Below are positions 53,062 through 63,455 of a stretch of DNA of 64,000 nucleotides, one piece after another. Origin of the DNA: Yersinia nurmii (GTDB taxonomy: Bacteria > Pseudomonadota > Gammaproteobacteria > Enterobacterales > Enterobacteriaceae); assembly GCF_001112925.1 (NCBI RefSeq), contig NZ_CPYD01000004.1, positions 279,605 to 343,604 of the forward strand, read 5' to 3'. Position 1 is the stretch's first letter, and every line of letters begins with the position of its first letter. A program made the position numbers and the translations under genes. Below the pieces are notes generated by a model. The model had not been told where the DNA came from, made no database searches, and saw only the letters and a list, made by a program, of their open reading frames with translations.

Positions 53062-53088
53062 AGGCGGCGATGGCCGCCTTGTTTTTTT
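53062..53088 (+). terminator. Orphan rho-independent terminator
   Basis: AGGCGGC-GATG-GCCGCCT followed by TGTTTTTTT. No protein gene is read towards it on the plus strand for several hundred bases upstream. Confidence 0.85.
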
Positions 53089-53148
53089 GTTGAGATACAT
53101 GAAAAAAATTAGTGATGTACTTCTCAACCTCAAAATTGTTTAAAAGCA

Positions 53149-53165
53149 AACTGGTACGCTGAGTT
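53149..53165. promoter_or_regulatory. Putative FadR operator of fadD
   Basis: AACTGGTACGCTGAGTT resembles the E. coli fadD FadR site (AGCTGGTATGATGAGTT as I recall it). It is 73 bases before the fadD start. Confidence 0.65.
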
Positions 53166-53238
53166 AAAATATTGTTAAAGTCCTGGGGTGGATTTGGGTG
53201 AAGATATGATAATCAACAATGATTTCAGGAGTGCTACC

Positions 53239-54927
53239 TTGGAAAAAGCATGGCTAAAACGTTACCCGGCGGATGTCCCAGCGGAAATTGATCCGGATCG
53301 TTACTCTTCTCTGGTGGAAATGTTTGAGAATGCGGCGCTACGTTATGCGGATCAGCCAGCATTTATCAACATGGGTGAAGTCATGACTTTCCGTAAACTG
53401 GAAGAGCGTAGCCGCGCTTTTGCTGCCTATTTGCAAAATGGTTTAGGGTTGAAAAAGGGCGACCGCGTGGCACTGATGATGCCGAACCTGTTGCAGTATC
53501 CCATAGCTTTGTTTGGCATTTTACGGGCTGGGATGGTGGTGGTTAACGTCAATCCGCTGTATACGCCCCGCGAGCTGGAACATCAACTGAATGACAGCGG
53601 CGCAGCAGCAATCGTGATTGTTTCCAATTTTGCTCATACATTGGAAAAAGTTGTTTTCAACACACAGATTAAACACGTTATTTTGACCCGAATGGGCGAT
53701 CAGCTTTCCGCAGCGAAAGGCACATTGGTCAACTTTGTGGTGAAATATATCAAGCGTTTGGTGCCGAAATATCACTTACCTGACGCCATTTCTTTCCGAA
53801 CGGTATTGCAAAAAGGTCGTCGCCTGCAATATGTCAAACCGGACGTGCTCAATACCGATCTGGCTTTCTTGCAATACACGGGTGGCACTACCGGCGTGGC
53901 CAAAGGCGCGATGCTAACTCATCGGAATATGCAATCTAACCTTGAACAGGCTAAAGCGGCCTATGCGCCGTTGTTACAGCCAGGGCAAGATTTAGTGGTA
54001 ACGGCGTTGCCGCTGTACCACATTTTTGCTCTGACGATGAACTGCCTGCTATTTATCGAGCTGGGTGGCCGCAGCCTATTAATCACCAACCCTCGAGATA
54101 TTCCGGGAACGGTGAAAGAGCTCAGCCGTTATCCTTTTACCGCGATGACCGGGGTGAATACCTTGTTTAATGCGTTACTGAATAACGAAGAATTCAACAA
54201 ACTCGATTTTTCCACTTTGCGACTGTCCGTCGGTGGGGGAATGCCGGTACAGAAAGCCGTTGCGGAAAAATGGGAAAAACTGACGGGCCGGCACTTGCTG
54301 GAAGGCTACGGGCTGACGGAGTGTTCACCTTTGGTCACAGGTAATCCCTATGATTTAAAACATTACAGTGGCAGTATTGGTCTGCCGGTGCCTTCTACCG
54401 ATGTTCGCCTGATTGATGATAACGGGCAGGATGTTGAAACCGGCAAGCCGGGGGAACTATGGGTGCGCGGGCCGCAAGTTATGTTAGGCTACTGGCAGCG
54501 CCCGGAAGCCACTGACGAAGTCTTAAAAGACGGGTGGTTGGCCACCGGAGATATTGCCACTATCGATGATATGGGCTTCTTACGTATTGTTGATCGTAAA
54601 AAAGATATGATTCTGGTTTCTGGATTCAACGTTTATCCTAATGAAATCGAAGATGTGGTAGCGTTGCACCCTAAAGTGCTGGAGTCTGCGGTGATCGGTG
54701 TGCCTAACGAGGTTTCCGGCGAAACGGTGAAAGTTTTCGTGGTAAGAAAAGATCCGTCTCTGACCCGAGACGAACTACTGACCCATTGCCGCCGCTATCT
54801 TACCGGTTATAAAGTACCGAAAATTGTCGAGTTCCGTGACGAATTGCCGAAATCAAACGTAGGCAAAATATTGCGCAGAGAACTGCGTGATGAAACTGTT
54901 AAGGAGAGTAGCAAAAACGCTGCTTAA
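53239..54927 (+). CDS. fadD: Long-chain fatty acid CoA ligase FadD
   Basis: 562 residues. Activates fatty acids with ATP and CoA at the inner membrane. AMP-binding motif [12 protein letters not shown] and the FACS signature around [16 protein letters not shown]. Start is TTG 53239 with AGGAG 7 bases upstream; the encoded [13 protein letters not shown] aligns with E. coli FadD, which also begins with TTG. An in-frame start at 53188 would add unsupported residues. rnd follows. Confidence 0.95.
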   Translation: MEKAWLKRYPADVPAEIDPDRYSSLVEMFENAALRYADQPAFINMGEVMTFRKLEERSRAFAAYLQNGLGLKKGDRVALMMPNLLQYPIALFGILRAGMVVVNVNPLYTPRELEHQLNDSGAAAIVIVSNFAHTLEKVVFNTQIKHVILTRMGDQLSAAKGTLVNFVVKYIKRLVPKYHLPDAISFRTVLQKGRRLQYVKPDVLNTDLAFLQYTGGTTGVAKGAMLTHRNMQSNLEQAKAAYAPLLQPGQDLVVTALPLYHIFALTMNCLLFIELGGRSLLITNPRDIPGTVKELSRYPFTAMTGVNTLFNALLNNEEFNKLDFSTLRLSVGGGMPVQKAVAEKWEKLTGRHLLEGYGLTECSPLVTGNPYDLKHYSGSIGLPVPSTDVRLIDDNGQDVETGKPGELWVRGPQVMLGYWQRPEATDEVLKDGWLATGDIATIDDMGFLRIVDRKKDMILVSGFNVYPNEIEDVVALHPKVLESAVIGVPNEVSGETVKVFVVRKDPSLTRDELLTHCRRYLTGYKVPKIVEFRDELPKSNVGKILRRELRDETVKESSKNAA

Positions 54928-54951
54928 CAGGCTTCGTTACAGGCTCATCAT

Positions 54952-54981
54952 CAACAACGCCGGTCAATACCGGCGTTGTTG
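54952..54981 (+). terminator. Hairpin after fadD
   Basis: CAACAACGCCGGT pairs perfectly over 13 bases with ACCGGCGTTGTTG; only a weak T-containing tail (TGTCTGTC) follows. Confidence 0.6.
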
Positions 54982-55017
54982 TGTCTGTCATAGGCTAACG
55001 ACCAAGAGAATGATGTT

Positions 55018-56139
55018 TTGAATTATCAGTTGATCACTACCGACGCTGCGTTGCAGCAAGTCTGCGAGCAAGCTCGTAACCATACCCAGGTGGCTTTGGA
55101 TACGGAATTTGTCAGAACGCGTACCTACTATCCTCAGTTGGGCCTGATTCAACTGTTTGACGGTGAACAACTTTCACTGATCGACCCTTTGCCGATCACC
55201 GAATGGCAACCTTTTCGCGAGTTGCTGAAAGACGAGTCTGTAGTGAAGTTTCTGCACGCGGGCAGTGAAGATCTTGAAGTCTTTCTCAATGCATTTCAGC
55301 AACTACCTACGCCAATGATTGATACTCAGATATTAGCTGCCTTTACGGGTAAAACGCTTTCCTGTGGTTTTGCTACGCTGGTGGCAGAGCTGGAAGGCGT
55401 CGAATTGGATAAAAGTGAGTCCCGCACCGATTGGTTGGCTCGTCCTTTGACTGAAAAACAGTGCGATTATGCGGCGGCCGATGTTTTCTATTTATTGCCT
55501 ATGGCAAAAAAGCTGGTGGATGCCACGTTGGCGGCAGGGCGTATGGATGCCGCGCAGGACGAATGCTTGCTACTGTGTCGCCGTCGCAGTGAAACGGTAG
55601 ACCCTGAGCTGGCTTATCGTGAGATCACTAACGCCTGGCAGTTACGGGGCCATCAGTTGGCATGTCTGCAAAAACTGGCGTCATGGCGTTTACGTCAGGC
55701 GCGCGAGCGTGATTTGGCGGTCAACTTTGTGGTCAGAGAGGAAAATCTGTGGCAGGTTGCTCGCTATCAGCCTACATCACTCGGTGAACTGGACTCTCTA
55801 GGCTTAAGCGGTCAGGAAATTCGCTACCACGGGCGCACTTTGCTGGCGCTGGTTGCTGAAGGTAATGCAATACCGGAAGATCAGTTGCCACCTTTGGTCG
55901 TCAACCTTATCGACCAGCCGGGTTACAAAAAAGTCTTTAAAGATATTAAAGCATTGATTCAGGCAGTGAGTGAGCGCAGCGGATTAAGCAGTGAGCTTTT
56001 GGCTTCACGTCGGCAAATTAATCAGTTATTGAATTGGCATTGGAAACTTAAGCCAATTGAAAATCGTCCTGAGTTATTAGCCGGATGGCGCGGTGATTTG
56101 TTAGGTAGTGAATTGGAAGAAATACTTAAACAGTATTAA
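55018..56139 (+). CDS. rnd: Ribonuclease D
   Basis: 373 residues. Exonuclease of the DEDDy group trimming tRNA 3' ends: DTEFVRTRTYY, TLIDTQ-type DTQILAAF and DYAAADVFYLL hold the metal ligands and the Tyr, followed by two HRDC domains. Start TTG at 55018, as in E. coli rnd (UUG). AAGAGA precedes it. Confidence 0.95.
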   Translation: MNYQLITTDAALQQVCEQARNHTQVALDTEFVRTRTYYPQLGLIQLFDGEQLSLIDPLPITEWQPFRELLKDESVVKFLHAGSEDLEVFLNAFQQLPTPMIDTQILAAFTGKTLSCGFATLVAELEGVELDKSESRTDWLARPLTEKQCDYAAADVFYLLPMAKKLVDATLAAGRMDAAQDECLLLCRRRSETVDPELAYREITNAWQLRGHQLACLQKLASWRLRQARERDLAVNFVVREENLWQVARYQPTSLGELDSLGLSGQEIRYHGRTLLALVAEGNAIPEDQLPPLVVNLIDQPGYKKVFKDIKALIQAVSERSGLSSELLASRRQINQLLNWHWKLKPIENRPELLAGWRGDLLGSELEEILKQY

Positions 56140-56320
56140 TCCTATTTAAGGGCAGGGGAGCTTTCTTCTGCTCTACATATTTTTATGCGTTAGGATTCCA
56201 TTTATTTATCGGTATCAATAACCCATCAAGCTATTAAGACTTTTCTTGCCAGAAATGACGAAACACATTTCCACAGTAACTACTTGTCACTGTGTTTATA
56301 TACAGCCAGGAGAACTCAAA

Positions 56321-56348
56321 TACCCCCTGTAAATAAATACAGGGGGTA
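56321..56348 (-). terminator. Terminator of the min operon
   Basis: TACCCCCTGT and ACAGGGGGTA make a 10-bp stem 15 bases past the minE stop; TTTGAGTT follows on the minus strand. Confidence 0.75.
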
Positions 56349-56363
56349 ATTAATGCGCCGAAG

Positions 56364-56633
56364 TCATTTAGGTGTTTCTTCCGTTTCCGGTAATGTCACG
56401 TTAAGTTCTAATACCGAAATATCGTCACCTTTCTGCTCAAACTGAACGTGTAGCATTTCAGGATCGATCTGAATATATTTACAAATCACCGCCAATATAT
56501 CGCGCTTAAGATCGGGCAAATAATGGGGCTCACTGTCCCCACGACGACGCTCAGCGACGATAATTTGCAGCCGTTCCTTGGCTATATTGGCTGTCGGTTT
56601 TTTGCGGGACAGAAAAAAGTCTAACAAGGCCAT
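56364..56633 (-). CDS. minE: Cell division topological specificity factor MinE
   Basis: 89 residues. N-terminal [12 protein letters not shown] targets the membrane and stimulates MinD ATPase, the C-terminal domain dimerises. It starts 3 bases after the minD stop. With MinC and MinD it keeps the division ring at midcell. Confidence 0.97.
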
Positions 56634-56636
56634 GGT

Positions 56637-57449
56637 TTATCCCCCAAAAAGGCGTTTCAGGAAGCCCTTCTTCTCTTCTTCAATGAAGCGGAATGGGCGT
56701 TCTTCTCCTAGTAAACGATCAACGGTATCGTCATATGCTTTACCCGCATCTGACTCTTTATCCAGAATAACCGGCTCGCCCTGGTTAGAGGCGCGCAATA
56801 CGGATTGGTCTTCCGGGATAACGCCAACCAGTGGGATCCTAAGGATTTCCAGGACGTCTTCCATGCTCAGCATGTCACCGCGACTCACCCGGCCTGGGTT
56901 ATAACGGGTCAGCAGCAGGTGTTCTTTAATCGGCTCTTCGCCACGTTCGGCACGACGAGATTTTGAGGACAAAATACCCAAAATACGGTCGGAGTCGCGA
57001 ACGGAAGAGACTTCCGGGTTAGTGGTAATCACTGCTTCATCGGCAAAGTAAAGGGCCATTAGCGCTCCACTTTCGATACCGGCAGGCGAGTCACAAACCA
57101 CAAAGTCAAAATTCATATCGCCAAGGTCGTTCAGGATTTTCTCAACGCCTTCAACGGTCAGAGCATCTTTATCACGAGTTTGTGAAGCGGGTAGAATATA
57201 GAGATTATCCGTGCGTTTATCTTTTATCAGCGCCTGATTCAGGGTGGCATCACCTTGAATGACGTTAACAAAATCATAAACAACTCGACGCTCACATCCC
57301 ATAATCAAATCAAGGTTACGCAGGCCGATATCGAAATCGATGACCACGGTTTTCTTACCTTTTTGGGCCAAGCCGGTCGCAATGGCCGCACTTGAAGTGG
57401 TCTTGCCAACGCCCCCTTTACCCGATGTAACAACAATAATGCGTGCCAT
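56637..57449 (-). CDS. minD: Septum site-determining ATPase MinD
   Basis: 270 residues. ParA-type deviant Walker A GKGGVGKTTSS near the start, and a C-terminal amphipathic membrane-targeting helix (EEKKGFLKRLFGG). AAGGAATCC ribosome site. Middle gene of minCDE. Confidence 0.98.
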   Translation of the reverse strand: MARIIVVTSGKGGVGKTTSSAAIATGLAQKGKKTVVIDFDIGLRNLDLIMGCERRVVYDFVNVIQGDATLNQALIKDKRTDNLYILPASQTRDKDALTVEGVEKILNDLGDMNFDFVVCDSPAGIESGALMALYFADEAVITTNPEVSSVRDSDRILGILSSKSRRAERGEEPIKEHLLLTRYNPGRVSRGDMLSMEDVLEILRIPLVGVIPEDQSVLRASNQGEPVILDKESDAGKAYDDTVDRLLGEERPFRFIEEEKKGFLKRLFGG

Positions 57450-57474
57450 GAAATGGATTCCTTGTTAAAAGGGC

Positions 57475-58158
57475 TTAATTTAGAGGTTGTATGGTTAAAG
57501 CATTATCCAACAGATGAAGACGTGCGGCCTGGCCAAAATAATCGCTTGGAATCTGGTCACTTAACCAATATTGCCCTGCAATAGAGACTAGCTCAGCGCT
57601 CAGATGTGTGCAAAAAATCTGACACTGAGCATCGCCAGAAGCGCCAGCTAAAGCACGCCCTCGCATCATTCCATAGATATGAATATTGCCGTCTGCAATA
57701 AGTTCTGCACCGGCACTGACACTGCTGATAACAATCAAATCACAATTACGGGCATAAATCTGTTGGCCGGAACGGACAGGAGTATTAATGATACGCGTCT
57801 TAACGGGGGCATTTTCCGGTGGGCTTACTGGCTCGGGAGCCATCTTTTGGCCTTTACCTTCATTCAGTAACGGCAAACCCGCACGGGTAATCGCACGTTT
57901 TTGTCGTTCATCCCGACAGCCGCTGACGCCAACAATACGAAGGCCCGCTGAAGTGACAGCCTGCTGAACATCTCTGAAGTTAGCATCGTTAGGTAACGTA
58001 GCAACATTAAGAACAACAGGGGCGTTTTTCAGGAAAGCGGGAGCTTGTTCCACTTTTTCCTGTAAAGCCTGACGAATTACCTCCGGCTGCGCATGATGTA
58101 AATGCACTACCGATAGGGTAAAACTACTGCCTTTTAACTCAATTGGCGATTGTGACAT
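57475..58158 (-). CDS. minC: Septum formation inhibitor MinC
   Basis: 227 residues. N-terminal FtsZ-antagonist domain and C-terminal beta-helix domain that binds MinD ([16 protein letters not shown], then the [14 protein letters not shown] and [13 protein letters not shown] repeats). First gene of minCDE, transcribed away from the 724-base region upstream. Confidence 0.96.
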   Translation of the reverse strand: MSQSPIELKGSSFTLSVVHLHHAQPEVIRQALQEKVEQAPAFLKNAPVVLNVATLPNDANFRDVQQAVTSAGLRIVGVSGCRDERQKRAITRAGLPLLNEGKGQKMAPEPVSPPENAPVKTRIINTPVRSGQQIYARNCDLIVISSVSAGAELIADGNIHIYGMMRGRALAGASGDAQCQIFCTHLSAELVSIAGQYWLSDQIPSDYFGQAARLHLLDNALTIQPLN

Positions 58159-58882
58159 CTATCCTGACTCAGTTTCAGCTACGTTAAATCCCCGGAATAC
58201 CATTCGGGGTACGATATTCCGATGTACCTATCCATGTTATAGGTAATATAAAGATAAATCTATCCGTATCAATATATTGAAACCCTTCAGCAACAATTAT
58301 TAAAATTCGATTGGAAATTACAGCACAACTTTGGCGTATTCGCTAGCCCACCTCGGCTTTATATCGCTGTTACTGGTCGTTTTATGTGATAATTGATCCA
58401 GTGCCAAATCAAATTCATCTGTGTTTGTCTTGTATGTAAAATAGACAGAAAGTAATGTGACTGAGTCAATTTTGTCTATTTATCCCATTGATGTTTTTTT
58501 CAATAGAAGTTTCTCCGGTTGTATTTTAGTGATAATAAAATCTTCAATTCATATAATTTCAGATCAATCTGAGCATTTATTGTCAGCCTTGAGTCAAATA
58601 GCGAGTTAATTTGACGGATTATCTGAGATAAAGATCACAGTTCGCCGCTGTAGATCTCGGATGTGGTGATGGTTCTGGTTTTGGCAAATGAAACTGCGGT
58701 GAGTGATGGTGAGTTTAGTCCTGGCTGGGATGGTACTTCTTTGCCTTTCCCACTTTAGATGAAGCAAGCTCCCACTAAAGATAGCGGCGAGATCCCTATT
58801 ATTTAAGGATTAGTGAGTAATAGCCGGTGATAGGGAGTGGTAGTCTTGGCGTTACTACCACGCGTTGGATTAGGAGAGAATA
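58159..58882. other. 724-base intergenic region between minC and a small exported-protein gene
   Basis: An AT-rich half near minC likely holds the minC promoter. The right half holds a putative CRP site (58624-58639) and, just before the small gene, a hairpin GTGGTAGT-CTTGGCGTT-ACTACCAC (58837-58861). I see no supported ORF in between; a decayed gene is possible. Confidence 0.55.
58624..58639. promoter_or_regulatory. Putative CRP site
   Basis: TGAGATAAAGATCACA has the TGNGA-N6-TCACA spacing, one mismatch in the left arm from TGTGA. It is 244 bases upstream of the small exported-protein gene and may serve an unseen promoter. Confidence 0.5.
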
Positions 58883-59125
58883 ATGAAAGGAATCTATCTT
58901 TACTTAATTCTGTTCAGCGGAGTCGCTTATATCCCTGTGAATGCCAATGTGACTGATTTGGCAAACTATGAACGGGGATTACAACACTTGAGTGAATGGG
59001 GGGATGACAGAGAAAATGATATCGGAACTTTCTCTGCGATGACTCTCCCTTCATTGAAGACGGTTGCACGGTGGATGCGGGATTGCCACGACAACATATT
59101 GGAACAGAAAAATCGTTTCTTATAA
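58883..59125 (+). CDS. Small exported protein of unknown function
   Basis: 80 residues. Signal peptide MKGIYLYLILFSGVAYIPVNA (cleaved VNA-NV), so about 59 mature residues, polar, one Cys, no family recognised. A very good ribosome site (AGGAGAGAATA before ATG 58883) and an upstream hairpin support it as a real gene. It could also be the surviving N-terminus of a longer decayed gene. A minus-strand frame over it (58914-59150) is a shadow. Confidence 0.55.
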   Translation: MKGIYLYLILFSGVAYIPVNANVTDLANYERGLQHLSEWGDDRENDIGTFSAMTLPSLKTVARWMRDCHDNILEQKNRFL

Positions 59126-59356
59126 CTATCGAAATCCGTCTATCTAGCAATAGACAGAGCTCGGTGACATTTAATTATTTGGGAATACTGCATATTTCCA
59201 GCAACCCAATGTGCTTAGCCGCCGTGTAGGAGGGCAAGGATAACCCTGATTTGACGGCCGCTGGCTCAAGGGCTAAAGTCACTTTTTCTGATACAGGCGT
59301 GGTATAGTCCACTGCTTATACAGGACGTTATTGACCACTTGAGTTGAGCTAAAAAC

Positions 59357-59629
59357 ATGCATTGTGTGATTTATCGAAGCCCTAAACGGGATCAAACCTA
59401 CCTCTATATTGAAAAAAAAGACGATTTTTCCCGGGTTCCCCCTGAATTACTGGCCAGCTTTGGTCAACCACAGTTCTCCATGATGTTGTCTCTTTCAGAG
59501 CGAAAAAAATTGGCTACCGCAGATATTGAGAAAGTAAAAACTGCGTTGATTGAGCAGGGTTTCTATCTGCAAGTTCCGCCACCGCCAGAAAGTCTGCTAA
59601 AAATGCATTTAGGGACGGATAAAGCTTAA
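59357..59629 (+). CDS. ycgL: YcgL domain protein
   Basis: 90 residues, YcgL domain: [21 protein letters not shown] at the start (residues 3-23) and [12 protein letters not shown] at the end. Function unknown. First gene of ycgL, transglycosylase, ycgM, ycgN on the plus strand. Confidence 0.92.
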   Translation: MHCVIYRSPKRDQTYLYIEKKDDFSRVPPELLASFGQPQFSMMLSLSERKKLATADIEKVKTALIEQGFYLQVPPPPESLLKMHLGTDKA

Positions 59630-59761
59630 TCCCCCGATGAGCCGCCCGGATGCCAGCCTTTGCTGCGCCGGGTATTCCGCAGATCTTCTTATTTTTCCTA
59701 TTGGATTAAATTGATTTGCTGTCTCAGTGTATTGCCAGTAAATAACCAAAGGAAATGGATG

Positions 59762-60820
59762 ATGAGGGTGTCGTTACTGACAATGTTGTTCGCTTCGACC
59801 GTTTTGAGTGGCGGGTTCCATTCGGCTATAGCCGCTCCGACAGTGACGTCAGATTCGCCGAAGGTTGCAGATCAGTCGGTAGTCGTCACCACGCTGGCGG
59901 AGCAAGGTCGCGATCCCGCTGAATTTCCTGCTTATGTCGAACAACTTAAAATCCTGGCTCGCTCACAGGGAATCACTCAGGGGACGTTAGATCAGGCGTT
60001 TACTGACATTCATTTTGTTGACCGAGTGATCAAATCCGATCGCAATCAGTTAGAAAAGAAAGTGACGTTGGATGATTATCTACAGCGAACATTGCCCGCG
60101 AGGAAAATCAAACAGGGAAAACTGTTTCATCGCCGTTATAAACCTCAGTTAGCCCGAGCTAGCGCACGCTACGGCGTGCCTGAGCGCTATATTGTAGCGC
60201 TATGGGGAATGGAGAGTGGCTTCGGCAAAATTCAGGGTAAAGAGGATGTCATTTCGGCGCTAGCTACACTCGCCTTTGAAGGGCGGCGCGAAGCCTTTTT
60301 TACCAAGGAACTCATGGCTGCCTTAAATATTATTCAGCAAGGACATGTTGGTAACCAAAAGCTAAAAGGTTCCTGGGCCGGAGCAATGGGGCAGAGTCAG
60401 TTTATGCCATCCTCTTTCCTGAATTATGCGGTTGATGGTGACGACGACGGAAAGATTGATATCTGGACCAACGTTGATGATGTTTTTGCCTCAACGGCCA
60501 ATTATCTGGCTAAAGAAGGCTGGAAAACTGGAGAAAGTTGGGGGCAGGAGGTTCTGTTGCCGGCGAATTTCAAATCGCAATATGTGGGTTTGAAAAATGA
60601 GCAAGTGCACACTTTGGCTGAGTGGCAGCGAATGGGCGTGTTACCACTGAATAAAAAGGCGTTCAGTTATCCTGCATTACGAGCCTGGGTTATTACACCA
60701 GATGATATGCAAGGCCGAACATTCCTAGTTTATGATAACTTTAGAACTATCATGCATTGGAATCGCTCTTACTATTTCGCACTCAGTATCGGTATGATGG
60801 CTGACGGTATTGTACAGTAG
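59762..60820 (+). CDS. Lytic murein transglycosylase, MltB-like
   Basis: 352 residues with an N-terminal signal sequence (MRVSLLTMLFASTVLSGG onward) and no lipobox, so it may be soluble periplasmic. The SLT fold shows the catalytic Glu in GMESGFGKIQG, then GSWAGAMGQSQFMPSSFL and a C-terminal peptidoglycan-binding-like tail. AAGGAA precedes ATG 59762; ATG 59759 and the long upstream frame from 59660 are alternatives. Cleaves murein strands with formation of anhydro ends. Confidence 0.88.
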   Translation: MRVSLLTMLFASTVLSGGFHSAIAAPTVTSDSPKVADQSVVVTTLAEQGRDPAEFPAYVEQLKILARSQGITQGTLDQAFTDIHFVDRVIKSDRNQLEKKVTLDDYLQRTLPARKIKQGKLFHRRYKPQLARASARYGVPERYIVALWGMESGFGKIQGKEDVISALATLAFEGRREAFFTKELMAALNIIQQGHVGNQKLKGSWAGAMGQSQFMPSSFLNYAVDGDDDGKIDIWTNVDDVFASTANYLAKEGWKTGESWGQEVLLPANFKSQYVGLKNEQVHTLAEWQRMGVLPLNKKAFSYPALRAWVITPDDMQGRTFLVYDNFRTIMHWNRSYYFALSIGMMADGIVQ

Positions 60821-60904
60821 CAGAGTGAAATATTGATGACCCGATTGGGATTCACTGTCGATGTGCTCTAGAGTTTATCTGTCGATGATTTCAGGAGAAG
60901 CAAC

Positions 60905-61561
60905 ATGTATCAACATAGAGACTGGCAGGGAGCCTTACTAGATTTCCCAGTAAATAAAGTAGTGTGCGTCGGCAGCAATTATGCAGATCATATTAAAGAA
61001 ATGGGCAGCGAAGTACCCGTTGACCCAGTGTTGTTTATTAAACCTGAAACCGCGTTGTGCGATATTCGCCAACCGGTTGCTATTCCCAAAGGGTTGGGCG
61101 GTGTTCATCACGAAGTGGAATTGGCGGTATTAATCGGAACCCCACTAAAGCAGGCCAATGAAGATCGGGTCGCTCGCGCAATAGCCGGTTACGGCGTAGC
61201 GCTGGATTTAACGCTGCGTGACTTGCAAATGGGTTTTAAAAAAGCCGGTCAACCGTGGGAGAAAGCCAAAGCTTTTGACGGTTCTTGCCCCATATCCGGT
61301 TTTATTCCCGTGGCAGAATTTGGTGATGCGCAACATGCCGAACTGTCTCTAATGATCAACGGTGAAGTTCGCCAACGGGGCAATACCGAGGATATGATCA
61401 CGCCAATTCTGCCTCTGATTAGTTATATTACGCGTTTCTTTACCCTGCGAGCCGGAGATATTGTGCTGACGGGAACGCCACAGGGCGTAGGGCCGTTAAA
61501 TTCAGGGGATATGTTACAAATTGCTCTGAATGATAAAATGTTAAACACTCGTATTATCTAA
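60905..61561 (+). CDS. ycgM: Fumarylacetoacetate hydrolase-family protein YcgM
   Basis: 218 residues, FAH fold with metal ligands in EVELAVLIG and LDLTLRDLQ, and GTPQGVGPL near the end. Family members act on acylpyruvates or catechol products; substrate not certain here. AGGAG before ATG 60905. ycgN follows by 103 bases. Confidence 0.93.
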   Translation: MYQHRDWQGALLDFPVNKVVCVGSNYADHIKEMGSEVPVDPVLFIKPETALCDIRQPVAIPKGLGGVHHEVELAVLIGTPLKQANEDRVARAIAGYGVALDLTLRDLQMGFKKAGQPWEKAKAFDGSCPISGFIPVAEFGDAQHAELSLMINGEVRQRGNTEDMITPILPLISYITRFFTLRAGDIVLTGTPQGVGPLNSGDMLQIALNDKMLNTRII

Positions 61562-61664
61562 TGATTTACTCGTCGCTCCGGTTAGCTCGGGGTGGCGAGG
61601 CTTGCATCTTCGCTCTAAAGCGTCTATAACGACCCGCCACCACTTACTTACACCGGATACCGAT

Positions 61665-62111
61665 ATGTCACAACTTCCTTTTTGGCAACAAAAAACGCTG
61701 GCCGAAATGTCAGACGCAGAATGGGAATCTCTGTGCGACGGCTGCGGTCAATGTTGTTTAAACAAACTGATTGACGAAGACACCGACGAAATTTATTTCA
61801 CTAACGTTGCCTGTAATCAGCTAAATATTAAAACCTGTCAATGCCGCAACTATGAGCGTCGCTTTGAATATGAAGAAGACTGCATCAAATTAACCCGTGA
61901 AAATCTGGTGACCTTTGATTGGCTTCCCCATACCTGCGCCTATCGATTGGTGGGTGAGGGTAAAGCATTACCCGATTGGCATCCGCTATTAACCGGCTCT
62001 AAAGCCGCGATGCACGGTGAGCGTATTTCCGTACGCCATATTGCCGTACGTGAAAGCGAAGTTATCGACTGGCAGGACCATATTTTAAATAAGCCGAGCT
62101 GGGCGAGATAA
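61665..62111 (+). CDS. ycgN: UPF0260 family protein YcgN
   Basis: 148 residues. Starts [20 protein letters not shown] and carries the cysteine cluster CDGCGQCC and further Cys in NVACNQL and TCQCRNY, typical of the UPF0260 zinc or iron-cluster-like family. ATG 61665 is preferred to an upstream in-frame TTG at 61602. It is the last core gene before a phage integrase. Confidence 0.93.
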   Translation: MSQLPFWQQKTLAEMSDAEWESLCDGCGQCCLNKLIDEDTDEIYFTNVACNQLNIKTCQCRNYERRFEYEEDCIKLTRENLVTFDWLPHTCAYRLVGEGKALPDWHPLLTGSKAAMHGERISVRHIAVRESEVIDWQDHILNKPSWAR

Positions 62112-62137
62112 CTGATTGAAGTTAATAGAGAATCTCA

Positions 62138-63421
62138 TCACTGTGATATGACGCGGGGCATATACGGGGCATCACCCGTAAATCTTGCGTTTAAAATGTC
62201 CATCTGATTACTGTTGTTTTCACTCATCCACTTCCCGTAAACGCTGTACACCATCTGTGAAGATGTGTGCCCCATCTGGTTGGCGACAAAATTCGGATTG
62301 GCTCCTGCACTAAGCGCCCAACATGCAAAAGTGTGCCGGGTCTCGTATGCCTTCCGATGGCGAATACCTGCTTTCTTCAATGCAAAGTTCCACGTTCCGC
62401 TAAAGACACCAGGAGAGTACCAGTCTCCTCCTTTCCCATTGCGAGCTGAAAGGCGAGGGGAGAACACGAAGGTACAATCATCTTTGCGGATTTTGCCAAA
62501 TTCGCGAAGGTGGACATCTACCTTTATTTTTTTCCCCATCTTCGTAAGTGCCATTTGCTCCTTCAGTGCTTCGATTGCGGAATTCGTCAGCTTAATAGTG
62601 CGATTTCCGCTTTCAGTTTTCGGCGGGGTGAAGTGGTGAACAACGGCCATATTCCTGCTGATCGTAATTGTCCATTCCTTCAGATCAATATCCTCCCATG
62701 CCAGCGCGCAAATTTCTCCGTGCCGCATCCCTGTGCTTACCGCCAGCTTCCAGATATTTTTCACTTGAAGTGACGGTGCAACTTCCATAAGTCTTGCGTA
62801 CTCATCTCGCGTTAACGGGTCAGGCTCAGATTTGCTCTTTTTCAACGGTGAAACACCGACGAAAGGCGATCGCTCTATGTACCCATTCGCAACAGCGAAC
62901 TCCATCATCGCGGCAAAACAAGAAAGATAGACGTTTACCGTTCTGACAGACCGGCCTTTTTTCAGTTGCCGAGTTTTCTGGTGGATACCTGCAATCTGAA
63001 ACCCAGTCAGCAATTCCTTCCGCAGGCTGAGAACCATTTCATTGGTAATAGATGAAACAAGCCTTTCCTCCCCAATGATCCCTGCACAGATTTTGATGTA
63101 TGACCGATATCGGCTAATGCCATTTTTGGTTATTTCCATCTCCTTCAATGCGAGCCATTTATCAGCGAGTTGGGAAACCGTAACGTTGAGTTGAGCTACC
63201 CCAAACTTGTGCAACTGCTTTGAGTTTGGGAATTGTGCCGCATAATTGAAGTTGCCTATCTTGATGGTGTAGCGAACAGATTCCCTCAACTCGCCAGCCA
63301 TCCTCCTGTTTTTCGCCGTGTCCGGAACGCCGAGGTTTTCCCTAACCCTTTGCCCCTGGTAGATGAACCACACGCGAAGCAATCCGCAGTGGTTTTCTAC
63401 CCCTGTAGGATAATCACCCAT
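62138..63421 (-). CDS. Tyrosine recombinase (phage integrase)
   Basis: 427 residues. N-terminal arm-type DNA-binding domain (MGDYPTGVENH onward), a core-binding domain with a SAM-like fold, and the catalytic domain with R in TGMRHGEIC, H-x-x-R as in RHTFACW and Y in VYSVYGKW. AGGA lies 7 bases before ATG 63421; an upstream in-frame start (63523) is not supported. It points towards ycgN, whose stop is 26 bases away, so it lies at one end of a prophage or integrative element. Confidence 0.92.
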   Translation of the reverse strand: MGDYPTGVENHCGLLRVWFIYQGQRVRENLGVPDTAKNRRMAGELRESVRYTIKIGNFNYAAQFPNSKQLHKFGVAQLNVTVSQLADKWLALKEMEITKNGISRYRSYIKICAGIIGEERLVSSITNEMVLSLRKELLTGFQIAGIHQKTRQLKKGRSVRTVNVYLSCFAAMMEFAVANGYIERSPFVGVSPLKKSKSEPDPLTRDEYARLMEVAPSLQVKNIWKLAVSTGMRHGEICALAWEDIDLKEWTITISRNMAVVHHFTPPKTESGNRTIKLTNSAIEALKEQMALTKMGKKIKVDVHLREFGKIRKDDCTFVFSPRLSARNGKGGDWYSPGVFSGTWNFALKKAGIRHRKAYETRHTFACWALSAGANPNFVANQMGHTSSQMVYSVYGKWMSENNSNQMDILNARFTGDAPYMPRVISQ

Positions 63422-63455
63422 CCTTCTTTCCTCGTTTGTTGATAGGAGAGGGTAT

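Larger units (their letters stand above)
52822..53238. other. Intergenic region before fadD with orphan terminator
   Basis: About 417 bases upstream of fadD. It holds an orphan plus-strand terminator (53062-53088) with no gene before it on that strand, a possible -10 (TATAAT near 52992), a FadR-like site (53149-53165) and the fadD leader. I find no supported protein gene. Confidence 0.6.

Noticed and set aside
58914..59150. Minus-strand frame of 78 codons over the small exported-protein gene
   Set aside because: No ribosome site and no signal or homology; the plus-strand frame has both a signal peptide and a strong ribosome site.
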